From Lobulomyces angularis (taxonomy: Eukaryota > Chytridiomycota > Chytridiomycetes > Lobulomycetales > Lobulomycetaceae), in the NCBI GenBank assembly GCA_027604685.1, contig JADHYX010000100.1:1-60704 (forward strand): a DNA stretch of 60,704 nt, given 5' to 3'. A model generated the notes under the pieces. The model did no database searches. It saw only the letters and a program-made list of their open reading frames with translations, and was not told the origin of the DNA. The position numbers and the translations under genes are program-made. Numbering within the stretch: the stretch's first letter is position 1; each line of letters opens with the position of its first letter. Of the stretch, positions 29,589-39,232 are shown piece by piece.

Positions 29589-30866
29589 ATGAAATTTGCT
29601 ACAGTATTTTTGAGTTCTATATTATCTGCCTTTACCATCGCAGAACTCGTCCACCTACCTGATGTCATTATACCAAAGGATCCCAATTACAAGCAACCAC
29701 CTTCAAGTTTTGCAAAATTTGATGCAAAGAAACAAGCTGCTCACCAATGTGCTACTCAAAATGTTTTAAATGCTGTAAAAATTTATTAGTTTTTTTTTTA
29801 TTTTTAATTTTATCTGTAATAATAAAAAAAAATAGTTACCAAATGGATTTGCTAGTACTAGCCGAAGATTAAAAAATGACTACTATACTTCCCCTGCTGT
29901 GTTAAGCAATTTAACTGCTGCTGAAACAGTTAATGCACCAATTCATAAAGAGGTTCAAGTTTATCTAAATATTATGCATCTTGAAAATGGTGATTAAAAA
30001 AGAAAAAAGGATTAAATAATTTAATTAATTAATTTTTTTTTTCTATTAGGGGAAGGAAATTATGATGATCAAGTATTTTGGAAACAAATTGATTTACTTA
30101 ATGCTCATTTCCAAGGCACTGGTTTTACTTTCAATTGGGTTGGTGTTAGAAGAATTCAAGACAATGGTTACTATTACAATCTTCAAGCGGGCTCGGATGC
30201 TGAGAAACAAATGGTTTACATTTAAAATAATCCTATTACTTATTTATTTTATTATTTATTTTTATCATGTAGAAAGAAACTTTTTATATGGGAGACAAAA
30301 AAGTATTGGTAATAAAAAAAATAAAATAAAATATAAAATTATGTTTCAAAAAAACAATAATAAAATTATTAAAAAAAAAAAATATAGAATTTTTACACTG
30401 GTAATTTTGCACAATACAACGGTTGGGCAACATTCCCTCATGACTACAATTACTGGCAAAAACGGGATGGAGTTTGCCTACACAGAGACGTCTTGCCAGG
30501 TGGTAAAAGAGAAAACTATAACAACGGAATTACTGGTGTCCATGAAGTCGGTCATTGGTTAGGTTTATATCACACTTTCCAAAATGGTTGCAATCCTCCA
30601 GGAGATGAAATTGATTCTACTCCTCCAAATCCTGACCCAACAGTAAAGCTAAAACAAAAACATCAATTCATATATTTTTTTTTTAATAGCACAACGATCC
30701 AAACTTTTTTAACACTAATGGTTGCCCAAGAAACAGGGATTCTTGTATTGGAGGTATTAAAGTTGATGTTTCAAACATTATGGATTATTCTTGGTGCAGA
30801 GACCATTTCAACACTGACCAACTCCAAAGAACTATGGATGTTTGGTGGGCAACAAGAGGAGCTTAA
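29589..30866 (+). CDS. Secreted M43 (pappalysin/cytophagalysin) family zinc metalloprotease
   Basis: Extracellular protease of the MEP1-like family common in fungi. It starts with a signal peptide (MKFATVFLSSILSAFTIAEL), then a short pro-region with a Cys (HQCATQN). Exon 2 includes LPNGFASTSRRLKNDYYTSP and KEVQVYLNIMHLENG. Later exons give QIDLLNAHFQGTGFTFNW, the zinc-binding helix HEVGHWLGLYH (30541-30573, matching HExxHxxGxxH) and the Met-turn NIMDYSW (about 30775). Four or five short introns disrupt the frame, near 29783-29836, 29990-30050, 30215-30270, 30310-30390 and 30645-30690. The protein ends WWATRGA with TAA at 30864-30866; the longer competing frame there is out of phase with the domain. 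Catalytic residues are intact. Confidence 0.9.
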
Positions 30867-31306
30867 ATAAATTTTACACATTTTTAGAACTTTTTTTTTT
30901 TTTTCTTAAAAAAATTGTGCTAGTTTTTTATTAAATACATGAGAAAAAGAGTTGGTATAGAGTTCAAAATAAAATTATAAATTGTTTAAATAATTAATTT
31001 AACTATTTAGTAAACTATTTTTTATTTTGATTTTTTAATGAATAATAATAAGAAAAGTTTGAAAAACATAGAAAATTCAAATATATGAAATCTATATATT
31101 TATGTTAAAAAAAAAAATATATTTTTACTTTCTTGTTAGTGTTCACAAATCAAGCAATAAAAAATAAAACCCACATTTCAATATCTATTTGTGATACATT
31201 CTCTGAAAGTTCACAGTGTGTGAACATTATCTTTCTGAACATAGATATTCAAAGAAATGATACAGCAACACCAATAAGAAAAGCGAAAACTATTTAGGAA
31301 AAAACC
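30867..31306. other. AT-rich spacer between protease and Fanzor relic
   Basis: 440 bp of mostly A/T sequence and no coding frame. A short perfect palindromic motif around a Ser/Thr-like CTGAAAGTTCACAGTGTGTGAACATTATCTTTCTGAA arm pair is not exact enough to call a structure. The strong AT bias of the next 10 kb begins here. Confidence 0.4.
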
Positions 31307-31800
31307 TCAGATAAACTGGTCTGCAACCGCGCAACAAAGTGTTTTCACAACATCTTTTAAATTTAAAGTTGCAACGACTTCTCTATTCCAAAGTCTATTA
31401 AATAATTTCCTATTCACCATTTGCTCACATATTTCGTTTTTGCAAAGCAATCCATGAATTTCAATTATTTTTCCATTTTTATTTGGATTAGGATGTGGTG
31501 GTTCTTCATATTTTTCTAATGAACTTTTTTTACAACCAGGACAAATAGAAGATTAGATGTATTGGTTACAAGACATAGTTGAAATCCTGCTTTTTTAAAC
31601 ATATCTCTAAATCCTTTGCCTTTTAATGGTACTTGGTACTTCATTTGCACCAATCTCCAATTAACACAGTTGTGTTCTCTGCGTCCCCAAATTTATCTAG
31701 ATTTTTTAATAAAATTGTTGATATGCATTTAATTTTAAATTTTTATATGAAGGAAGTGATAGTGTAATTTTAATTGAGGAAAACAATAAAAGTAATCTTT
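31307..31800 (-). pseudogene. Fanzor (eukaryotic TnpB-like) C-terminal half, frameshifted relic
   Basis: Fanzors are RNA-guided DNA endonucleases descended from transposon TnpB. Reading leftward, one frame gives ISTILLKNLDKFGDAENTTV and then IGDW (about 31740-31660), as in the late RuvC region. After a frame change comes KGKGFRDMFKKAGFQ (about 31630-31580). After another comes the zinc-ribbon half CPGC (about 31535), a His-Gly-Leu-Leu (HGLLCKN) segment and WNREVVATLNLKDVV (about 31355) before a TGA at 31307. In intact relatives the last motif reads WNRDV.A..NI, with a catalytic Asp; here that position is Glu. There are at least two frameshifts and an early stop after IGDWCK, so it cannot make a working protein. 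The family call rests on remembered motifs. Confidence 0.75.
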
Positions 31801-31864
31801 TAAATAAATACTAAATGCAATTGGGACTAATAACTTTTTTGATGGAATTGGTAAATTATAGTTT

Positions 31865-31936
31865 GAGTCAAAAAAAATTTTTTTTTGGCGACTTAGTTTT
31901 CTTAGTTTTCTTAGTTTTTTTTTAAATGAATTTTTG
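31865..31936 (+). repeat. Island repeat, copy A (forward)
   Basis: Begins with gtcaaaaaaaattttt, then ggcgacttagttttcttag and a tail ttaaatgaatttttg. The core gacttagttttctt is shared with copies B, C and (inverted) D. Copies A and B are direct repeats that flank the Fic pseudogene. Confidence 0.75.
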
Positions 31937-32284
31937 CTTTCTAAAAATTATTATTGTATTTCGTATTAAATAATAAAAATAACATCTAAATACGAGTGTA
32001 AAATAATTCTTTAGCAGTAATATATGATATTAAAATTGAAAATGTTCTGTATAAAAAATGTTTCTGATTTAGAGATCAATTAAAAAAAAAATATTGACTT
32101 GATTTTTTAGTTTTTTCTCAATAACTCTCATATTTTTGTATTCTTTTTGTGTAATACTTTGTTTATCTTATTAATAAATTTGCAACAAAACTAATAGAAA
32201 TTAAAAATACATAGTTTATATAAATTGATGATATTATTATAAAACAACGATTAAAATAAATATTATAAAGTAACAGTATCAATA
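31937..32284. other. Spacer before the Fic pseudogene
   Basis: About 350 bp of extremely AT-rich sequence. Stops fill all frames; no gene, RNA or further repeat copy is visible. Confidence 0.4.
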
Positions 32285-33042
32285 ATGTCTATATTCTCTG
32301 AACACTTAGACAATATAGATTCTAACGGGAGATGGAGAGGAAATGAATCATTAAACAAGTGGCTTGGTAATCCAACAAGTATCAAAGAGAAATCAAGAAT
32401 CGATCAAGTACTAAATAATAATGATATAAAAGAGCAATTTTATTCATTAAGTTATCTTTGTAGTAAATATATTGATCAACCGATATTACTACACTTAATT
32501 TAGCAAATGTATATGTTAAACTTCTTAATCTTGGTGATTGCTTAAAGATAATAGATAAAGTAATCGATATTGTTACTGATGACAATAATCTTACTTTTTA
32601 TACTATGGTAGAAATAGACAGATGGAGAGACTGTAATGTATTTGTAACAAATAGTAATAGAGAACAGATGTACTTTTCAAATCCGTTTGAGATATAATCT
32701 TTAATAGACAAAGTTTATTGAAAACTACAATAGTTTAGATACATCATTAAAAACATCCAAATCAAATCTTATAGAGCGTATAATATTGCTGCTTGGCTTC
32801 ATCATTCATTAATAACAATACATCCTTTTAGTGACGGTAATGGTAGAATGATAAGATTTATCTCTTCGATTCCATTAAGAAATGCTAATTTACCTCCAAT
32901 ATGCATAGTAAAGGAATATAAAACAAAATATATAGAAGCTCTTGAAATTGCTCAACAATCGGTGATCTATCGTTTTTAATAAATGTATTTATAGATTCTA
33001 CGCACTTTTCTATTAAAGAACTAAATAATATGATGAATTAAA
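32285..33042 (+). pseudogene. Fic-domain protein, broken by several frameshifts
   Basis: Fic enzymes transfer AMP or related groups onto target proteins. The first frame (32285-32503) opens with MSIFSEHLDNIDSNGRWRGN and stops early. The protein resumes in another frame (about 32490-32697, LANVYVKLLNLGDCLKIIDK) and then in a third with the Fic core. The core has HPFSDGNGRMIR at 32821-32856, which matches HPFx(D/E)GNGRxxR in full, with helices on each side (YNIAAWLHHS before, PICIVKEYKTKYIEALEIAQ after). The active-site motif is therefore intact while the gene is not. It has no intron borders that would explain the breaks. Copies A and B of the island repeat lie on either side. Origin (viral, bacterial or host) is unknown. 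Confidence 0.8.
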
Positions 33043-33211
33043 ACAAATAATGTTAATAAATAATTATGAAGATTCTTTCTTTTAAAAAAAATAAAATATT
33101 AAGTAAATATTGGTCATAATACGTTTCACACGGTTTAATTTATCTTTAACTACAATATACGATATTAAAGGAGTAAAAATAATATATAAACTTTTATTTA
33201 ACTATGTAATT

Positions 33212-33293
33212 CAATTAAAAATTTCGGCGACTTAGTTTTCTTGGTCAAAAAAAAATTTTTTTGTGGACTTAGTTTTTTTAAATGAATTTTTGT
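33212..33293 (+). repeat. Island repeat, copy B (forward)
   Basis: The longest forward copy: caattaaaaatttcggcgac at its start, then cttagttttcttggtcaaaa, an A/T palindromic stretch, and ggacttagtttttttaaatg. It is nearly a complete inverted match to copy D. Confidence 0.85.
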
Positions 33294-33429
33294 TTTGTAA
33301 GGTTTGGTATCTTATTCGATATTAAAAGAGTAATAAACGTATCTAAAATTGACATTTACTAATTTATTAATGAATATCTACGAGATTAAAAGTTAAAATA
33401 TATTATATGAAAATTATTTAAGTATGAAA

Positions 33430-33490
33430 TTCAAATTAGAAATTTTGTGACTTAGTTTTCTTGGTTTCTTTTAGATAAATTTTGATTCTG
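33430..33490 (+). repeat. Island repeat, copy C (forward, diverged)
   Basis: Shares aattttgtgacttagttttc and ttggtttc...ataaattttg with copy B but lacks the central A/T stretch. It lies 140 bp downstream of copy B and 118 bp before the next gene, so it may include promoter sequence. Confidence 0.65.
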
Positions 33491-33607
33491 TAGAACCTAT
33501 TACGTTCTATATAAAATTCTATGTGAAAAAATTCATTAACAGATTATCATTATATAATCTAATTATTACTTAAAATGTTAAAATATATTAAAAAATAGAT
33601 ACATATT

Positions 33608-34402
33608 ATGACAGTATATGCAAGATCAGGAAGAAAATGGGACTATTTATATATGGACTCTCTAGGACTCGGATTCAAAGATATAATATCATATAAAGAG
33701 TTCTTTGAACAAGATGAACCATTAAACTTCAATCGTCAAAAAAATGTAGATGAACTTCTAAGTCACAATTTAACCGAAATGAATTATAATGAGGATACTT
33801 CAGACATTGTAGTCATATTTATGAAGAATATAAATACTGTTGTAAATTTAAACAAAAGTGAGGAATCTTCTGTAGATGATCTTGGAAAAACTATATTTAA
33901 TCTATTAGGATTTACAAGGAATAAAGATTTATATGTGCATGGACCAACAAAAATTAAGTATTTAATCTCTGGTTGTGACGTAGAAGCTAATCCTGATATA
34001 ATAATAAAGACAAACAATGATATAATATTATTGGTTCAAGCGGACAAAAGCTATAGAGTTACTGAAGAGGATAAATATGAAGAAGCAGAACCTCAATTAG
34101 TCGCAGAAATGCTAGGAGCTTTCTATCTAAACGTACAAAAATCAAAAGGTAAACTACAAAAACAAACCATATACGGTATAATCATGTTAGGTACATATTG
34201 CACTTTCTACAAGTTTGAAATTACAAAGAGTTTAATCTCAAGAATAAGTAATGGAGAAATATGTAGTGAAATATTAAACTATATAGAAAGATTCTGCATT
34301 GGAGATAAAGACGTTAGATTTATGTTGAATAAAGAAAATCTTATAAAAACTCTAAAATGTTACGAATCATTAAGAAATATAATATTTAGTAACATGTCTT
34401 GA
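33608..34402 (+). CDS. 264-residue protein of a fungal PD-(D/E)XK-like family (inferred)
   Basis: The only long intact gene in the island, without introns. Mid-protein it has PDIII (about residue 129) followed after a short beta hairpin by LLVQADKSYR (about 142-150). Next is EPQLVAEMLGAFYLN (about 161-175) and then YGIIMLGTYCTFYKFEITKSL (in two parts, about 189-209). The order PD...(Q)xDK...Q/E-rich helix fits a PD-(D/E)XK nuclease-like fold. The VQxDKSY...AQLxAExxAAF...GxxxTFYK pattern resembles a family I recall from expanded, uncharacterised proteins of mushroom-forming fungi. Function is unknown. A second, diverged and broken member lies at 38149-38996. Confidence 0.6.
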   Translation: MTVYARSGRKWDYLYMDSLGLGFKDIISYKEFFEQDEPLNFNRQKNVDELLSHNLTEMNYNEDTSDIVVIFMKNINTVVNLNKSEESSVDDLGKTIFNLLGFTRNKDLYVHGPTKIKYLISGCDVEANPDIIIKTNNDIILLVQADKSYRVTEEDKYEEAEPQLVAEMLGAFYLNVQKSKGKLQKQTIYGIIMLGTYCTFYKFEITKSLISRISNGEICSEILNYIERFCIGDKDVRFMLNKENLIKTLKCYESLRNIIFSNMS

Positions 34403-34451
34403 TACAGTTTTTAAAAATTTGATAATAATATATGTAGTATAAAAATACATT

Positions 34452-34700
34452 TTAACTATAAGTAGTAGTTGCAACTCCAGGATAATATCTATTGCCTCTA
34501 TATTCATTGATGTCCAAAATTACTGAACTTCTATATCTATCCTCTTTATTTACATTCAATTTACCTATGTTTAGATCATTAGAAAGATTTATATCAAAAG
34601 AATCTGTTCTTTCTCTTTCAAAGTACTCAGGCTTTGTTTTATCTTTATTTTCTACATACACCGTGTAGGAGAAAACACATATACACAATATTAAACCCAT
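34452..34700 (-). CDS. Small orphan protein with N-terminal hydrophobic segment
   Basis: An intact 82-residue frame, convergent with the 264-residue gene and 50 bp from its end. Residues 1-16 (MGLILCICVFSYTVYV) form a signal or anchor segment. The rest is polar and rich in Asp, Asn, Arg and Tyr, ending GVATTTYS. No family recognised. Its length in such AT-rich DNA and its biased composition favour a real or recently real gene. Confidence 0.45.
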   Translation of the reverse strand: MGLILCICVFSYTVYVENKDKTKPEYFERERTDSFDINLSNDLNIGKLNVNKEDRYRSSVILDINEYRGNRYYPGVATTTYS

Positions 34701-35054
34701 AAAAGACGTATAAGTTAAAATGTTTGTAAATACAAAGGAAATAATAATGAATCTTAGACAAAGTATGGCGTTATTTAATACATAAGATGTATTTATATAG
34801 TTAGAAGAAAATAAATTATAATACGCTATCTTTAAAACTGAATAATAAGTGGAACAAAGAAAAATAGAGGCAAGTTAAATATACCATCCTTTAGTATTAA
34901 CTATTGAATTCTGTCTATACTTTGATTTTTGTTATAATAAAGATCATCTATAAAATATATAGTTATATTGCATACAATAAAAATGAACAACCAACCAAAT
35001 AAATTCATTTTTGTATTATATTATATATCATGTATCCTATAATCAATTAATAAA
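34701..35054. other. Spacer within island
   Basis: 354 bp of very AT-rich sequence between two divergent small ORFs. No coding frame or repeat copy is visible; it may hold their promoters. Confidence 0.4.
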
Positions 35055-35270
35055 ATGAATAGAGTACTAAATCTAGTATATCTTTATATAGAAATGCTAG
35101 AAAGTTCTACATCATTAATCCCAATGTTAAAGTATCAGTTACCACAAATACCACTATTAGTTCAAACAAAAATTATTCAAGATAATGAAATGAAGTATCA
35201 ATTTAAACCAATCGACAGATCTATTCTTAAGTATTATGAATATTATGTTTGGACAAACACTAGTCCTTAA
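35055..35270 (+). CDS. Small orphan ORF, 71 residues
   Basis: Intact ATG-TAA frame (MNRVLNLVYLYIEMLESSTS at the start, YYEYYVWTNTSP at the end). It has a Leu/Tyr-rich N-terminal helix, then a Pro/Gln segment. No recognised domain. It could be a truncated piece of a larger gene. Confidence 0.35.
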   Translation: MNRVLNLVYLYIEMLESSTSLIPMLKYQLPQIPLLVQTKIIQDNEMKYQFKPIDRSILKYYEYYVWTNTSP

Positions 35271-35426
35271 ATTTTATACTATTAACTTTTGATATTAATT
35301 AGTTATTTAGATATATATTATATTACATATATTCTTTTAAAAATTCATAATTATAATAATTTAGTAATACTTCTATAATTAAACAAAAAAGAATAATACT
35401 AAAGTAAAAATGTAAAAGATATATTG

Positions 35427-35717
35427 TTAGAAATTATGTCGAGAAGAGCGTTGTGCATTGCACTCACATAAAATAAAGTCCTCCATAGAATCTCCCTGAT
35501 CTATAACAGTTATGCTATTATACAAACCTGTTGATGTGTCATGAACAATTACATATAATTTATTATTATAAACAATATCGTTAATTTTTTTAGCGAGGTT
35601 GTCTCCAAAAATATTATGTATAGGTTTTGGGTATCCAAGATCTATATCGATTTTTATTTCTGTTTCAATCATATTAATTAATATTCCTACATTAAAAAAT
35701 TTTACACCATTACTCAT
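35427..35717 (-). CDS. Unknown small family, copy 1 of a three-copy array (96 residues, intact)
   Basis: The intact frame begins MSNGVKFFNVGILINMIETE and has the shared core FGDNLAKKINDIVYNNKLYV, then ITVIDQGDSMEDFIL. Copies 2 and 3 lie next to it in the same orientation. Compared with them, copy 1 lacks the C-terminal Tyr-Trp-Asn-Gly-Lys-Glu tail, so it may be truncated. No membrane segment, Cys pair or known motif; function unknown. Confidence 0.5.
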   Translation of the reverse strand: MSNGVKFFNVGILINMIETEIKIDIDLGYPKPIHNIFGDNLAKKINDIVYNNKLYVIVHDTSTGLYNSITVIDQGDSMEDFILCECNAQRSSRHNF

Positions 35718-35856
35718 TTTTTTTTAATCACCATCTGTTTTTATTAATTTATATTAACTATTATGAGTGATACATTTATATGCATAATAGAATGAAGAAA
35801 TATTATTTTTAAAAGAAAATTATAACACGGAAACGAATGTAAATAAGAAAATATTT

Positions 35857-36285
35857 TTAAAAAACAGTATTCTCAACTATAGTGTTTTCAACTGTAATGA
35901 TTTCCTTTCCATTCCAATATGCGTATATCTTGGGAGGTCCCATAATTTTTAGAAAATCTCTCAAACTGTCATAATATAACGCTTGTACCTATATAATATG
36001 CATTATAATAGGTAGGAGTACGTCTTGAATTACATCATACAAAATAAAATCTTCCATAGAGTCTCCTGATCTATAACAGTTATGAGCGCATATGAATCAT
36101 CTGATGAATGGTGAAAAAACATATATGCGTTATCTTTATAAATAATATCATTAAACTTCTTAGCAAGTTCACCTCCAAACATAATATGTATAGCTTTTGT
36201 ATATCCAAGATCTTTATCGATTTCTCTGTTTACTTCCATTGCAATAATTAATATTCCTACATTAAAAAATTTTCATAGTATTACT
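35857..36285 (-). pseudogene. Unknown small family, copy 2 (start lost, frameshifted)
   Basis: Homologous to copy 1 over FGGELAKKFNDIIYKDNAY and ITVIDQ. After that a one-base change puts DSMEDFIL into another frame. The tail then reads YAYWNGKEIITVENTIVENT, with TAA at 35857-35859. Upstream, the DNA that encodes the first 14 residues of copy 1 is still recognisable at 36240-36285, but the ATG has become TTG and the frame is shifted. The first usable ATG is at 36239. A stop also lies between the core and the tail (near 35995). Confidence 0.65.
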
Positions 36286-36598
36286 CAATTTCTTAATTAC
36301 TAGTATTGTTTTATTAATATATATCTTATTAATAGATATAAGATACATTTCTCGCTATAAATTTAGATGAAACATTTTAATTATGTAAAAAAAGCTATAA
36401 GAAGAATCTTAATTTTGACTTAATAAAATTTCATTATTTTATAAATCTTCATCATAAAAATTTTGCAAATATGAAAAAAAACAAGAAAAGTATATAATTA
36501 GAAGGTAAAATAATTGCTAAAGTAAGATATAAAAACTTTTTCTAGTAATTGAATAATAAACACAAATGTTTATAAATATATAGAAAAGTAATATATCT
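36286..36598. other. Spacer within island
   Basis: 313 bp, strongly AT-rich, with no coding frame. It separates the unknown-family array from a rightward broken ORF. Confidence 0.4.
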
Positions 36599-36840
36599 GA
36601 ATATGAACATTTAACTGATAATGATGCCTATAAATTTGCAGCTCGTAATGAGGGATTTTTTGTGGATGTACGAAAATAAAAGTTAGTAAAAAAGAAGATT
36701 CCATGATAAAAGGTAATCTGGATTCCAATTATGGATTTATATGTATAAATTGTTATAATAGAGATAGCGATTTTTATGATAAACTTGGATATGTTAAATA
36801 TGTTGCCAAAAAAGAAGAAGATGAGTCAAATAAGGATTAA
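36599..36840 (+). pseudogene. Broken ORF of unknown family
   Basis: The frame EYEHLTDNDAYKFAARNEGF ends at a TAA after DVRK (about 36680). A second frame continues without a gap in sense (KVSKKEDSMIKGNLDSN, then GFICINCYNRDSDFYDKLGY) and ends at 36840. The tail is Lys/Glu-rich. No ATG fits the first part. It lies between copies 2 and 3 of the opposite-strand array. No family recognised. Confidence 0.4.
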
Positions 36841-36896
36841 AATCAACTGCTTTAAATATATAATGAAATGTTGTAAATTATGTATGTATCCACTTT

Positions 36897-37206
36897 TTAA
36901 AAATCACCATTTGCAATCATAGTATTTTCAGCAGTAATAAATTCTTTACCGTTCCAGTATGTATAAGTTCTGTAAAATGTCTCTAATAGCACTCGTAACA
37001 CTGTTAACTTCATTTCTGGCTAGGCCAAGTACTAATTACAAAGTGATAGTTTATTTGCCTAAAAATAAGGATAAATGCGGAAAATAATGTGTACTATCAT
37101 ATATTTTGTTGAATTTTTTAAAAATATAATGTTCAATAGTATAATAAAATATTGTTGTAGTATTTATTTTATGTGTTTCTCTGTTTAAATTTATTGTCAA
37201 TATGAT
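36897..37206 (-). pseudogene. Unknown small family, copy 3 (heavily decayed)
   Basis: The 3' end retains YTYWNGKEFITAENTMIANG with TAA at 36897-36899, clearly matching copy 2. Further upstream a different frame keeps NLNRETHKINTTTI and IFKKFNKIYD, which align with NREIDKDLGYTKAI and LAKKFNDIIY of copy 2. The middle is lost. Same strand and order as copies 1 and 2, so the array probably arose by tandem duplication. Confidence 0.55.
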
Positions 37207-37542
37207 TGTTAGGTTTTCTTCGCTGATTATATAAATCTTTATTGATGTAACGAAGATATATATTATCATTTGTATCTTTTATTATGATACAATAATAATA
37301 TTGAAATAATACATAGGTTAAAATTACTAGTAATATATTCATACAAAACTTAAATAAAAAGTAACAATTAATAGTTAAATAATGACTCCTTGAATCATTT
37401 TTCTTTATTATATTAGTATATTATAAGCATTAATAGCAGTATTTAAATAAATTCTTACAAATATAATGATTTATCGCAATATAAAACACTAAAATATATA
37501 TTTATCTGCTATATAAACTAATTTTTAACAAGAAAAAATCAA
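37207..37542. other. Spacer upstream of the dUTPase relic
   Basis: 336 bp of very AT-rich DNA with no coding frame. Decayed 5' sequence of copy 3 may extend into its left end. Confidence 0.35.
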
Positions 37543-38026
37543 ATGAATAATGAGATCATGATTAAAAGATTGTATAGAAATGAAGAACTAAAAGTATATC
37601 TGGATAACAATGCTAAATTACCTACAAAAGGAAGTAAATTTTCAGCTGGATATGATATATATTGTTCATCAAACGATGATATTATTATAAAAGCTCAAAA
37701 TAAGAATTTAATACCAACAGGAATCAAAATTGAACTACCAGAAAACACATATGGTAGAATTGCTCCTAGAAGTGGATTAGCATTTAAATTTAGTCTAAAT
37801 GTAGGAGCAGGTGTAATCGATGAGGATTATAGAGGCTCTATATATGTATTATTATTTAATTAGATAAAGATTATGTGGTAAAAAAAGGAGAAAAATTGCT
37901 CAATTAATAATAGAAAAATTAGAACCTGTATTTTTAACTCAAGTTGATAAAGTTAGTGAAACTATAAGAGGTGAACAAGGATTTGGTTCAACCGGAAAGA
38001 AAGTACTAAATAATATTTTCTACTAA
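37543..38026 (+). pseudogene. dUTPase (dUTP pyrophosphatase), frameshifted
   Basis: dUTPase hydrolyses dUTP to dUMP, limiting uracil in DNA; many large DNA viruses carry one. The first frame (37543-37863) has motif I (SAGYDIYCS), motif II ([12 protein letters not shown]) and motif III ([11 protein letters not shown]). It then hits a TAG at 37861. Downstream sequence keeps motif IV-like DKDYVVKKGEK and, after a further one-base shift, AQLIIEKLEP. Motif V ERGEQGFGSTG-like ends near 38000 with a stop at 38026. Thus two small indels separate otherwise complete motifs, and the enzyme is inactive unless these are assembly errors. It has no introns. The motifs are eukaryotic/viral in style and do not identify a donor. 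Confidence 0.85.
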
Positions 38027-38148
38027 GAAAACGATTACAAATAATATATATTATTTAATAAATTATATAACAAGTAATTTTAAAAAGTAAATAAACTATT
38101 TTACTTAAAACTGGCTAAATTTAACAGTTTAAAGAAGTTAATATTAAA

Positions 38149-38996
38149 ATGATTTATAGAAGTATTACTGCATGTCATTACACAAAAAAATATAATTTGA
38201 ATACTATATATAAGAACTATGATGTTAATATTGATTTAAAACGAACATGGGAAGATATCTCCAACTGGAAATCAATACATTTGTCAATTTTAAATGCTAG
38301 ATGTATAAACCATAGAGAATTTGATACATCAATTAAAAAAGAGTGAGCAATAGTAATAATAAAGAAAATACTAATAATATCACTGAATCGGTAATGAACT
38401 CAATAAAGTTTCACGCTAGTTAAAATAGTTATGGATTTCAAAATGCCTTCTCTGAAGTATACGACTCTCCTTATTACATCCAAGTGAATAAGATATGCTA
38501 TGATCTATTAAATTACTGTAAGTTTGAAGATAAAGATATGTATTTTATAGTGAATGCAATATTTTACGTAGAATGGTTAGGCTATAAAATGTTTTCCAGA
38601 TCTAGTTTTGGAGTTTATGATAGATATTTATCAACTAACTTTTTTAAATGTTCTTTTATAATTAAAACTATACCTAATGAATCTGATGACATCAGTAAAC
38701 AGGAATGTGAATTATTTGGAGAGATATTACTTGCAGCGATTAATAATTATAATCATATTAAAAGATCACAGCATATGTTTGGAATGATAATACAAGATAT
38801 GAATGTTAGATTTTACTCTTACGTTTTTGGTATAAATTATCTATCTTCTTTTGCAAATAACAATAGACAAACTTATAAAGCAATAATCAAAAGATATCCA
38901 TCAATTGTAAAAGATACTTTGTCACTGCTAAGTAGTGATAACCGAAAAGAGATTATTGAGATATTAGATACTATAAAGATATTAATCAAGATTTAA
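38149..38996 (+). pseudogene. Second, broken member of the PD-(D/E)XK-like family
   Basis: An open frame 38149-38346 (WEDISNWKSIHLSILNAR) is followed by a short out-of-phase piece and then a 170-codon frame from 38484, whose coding sense extends upstream to about 38430. The long frame holds ECELFGEILLAAINNYNH and GMIIQDMNVRFYSYVFG. These parallel EPQLVAEMLGAFYLN and GIIMLGTYCTFYKFEIT of the 264-residue protein in order and spacing. The segment that would hold PD...(Q)xDK is not recognisable here. A TGA at 38344 and a stop before 38430 break the gene. If the 170-codon part is expressed alone, it lacks the presumed catalytic half. Confidence 0.5.
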
Positions 38997-39232
38997 GGTA
39001 TAATTTTAACTTAGATATCAACCATTTTAAAAAATGAAAATACATAATAAGACAAAATCATTCATTAAACTAAAAATAAAATGATATCTAATTTAAATTA
39101 AAAATTTATTACTTAGTTCTCTATATTTATCATTGTATATGGATATATAATCTCTGGCGATATATTAAATATGGATAAAAATCTATATATAATATTACAT
39201 ATCATGTAGATTTAGTTCATTCTTTAAAATAT

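Noticed and set aside
37051..37269. 72-codon minus frame as an independent gene
   Set aside because: Its middle aligns with copies 1 and 2 of the island array, so it is treated as part of decayed copy 3.
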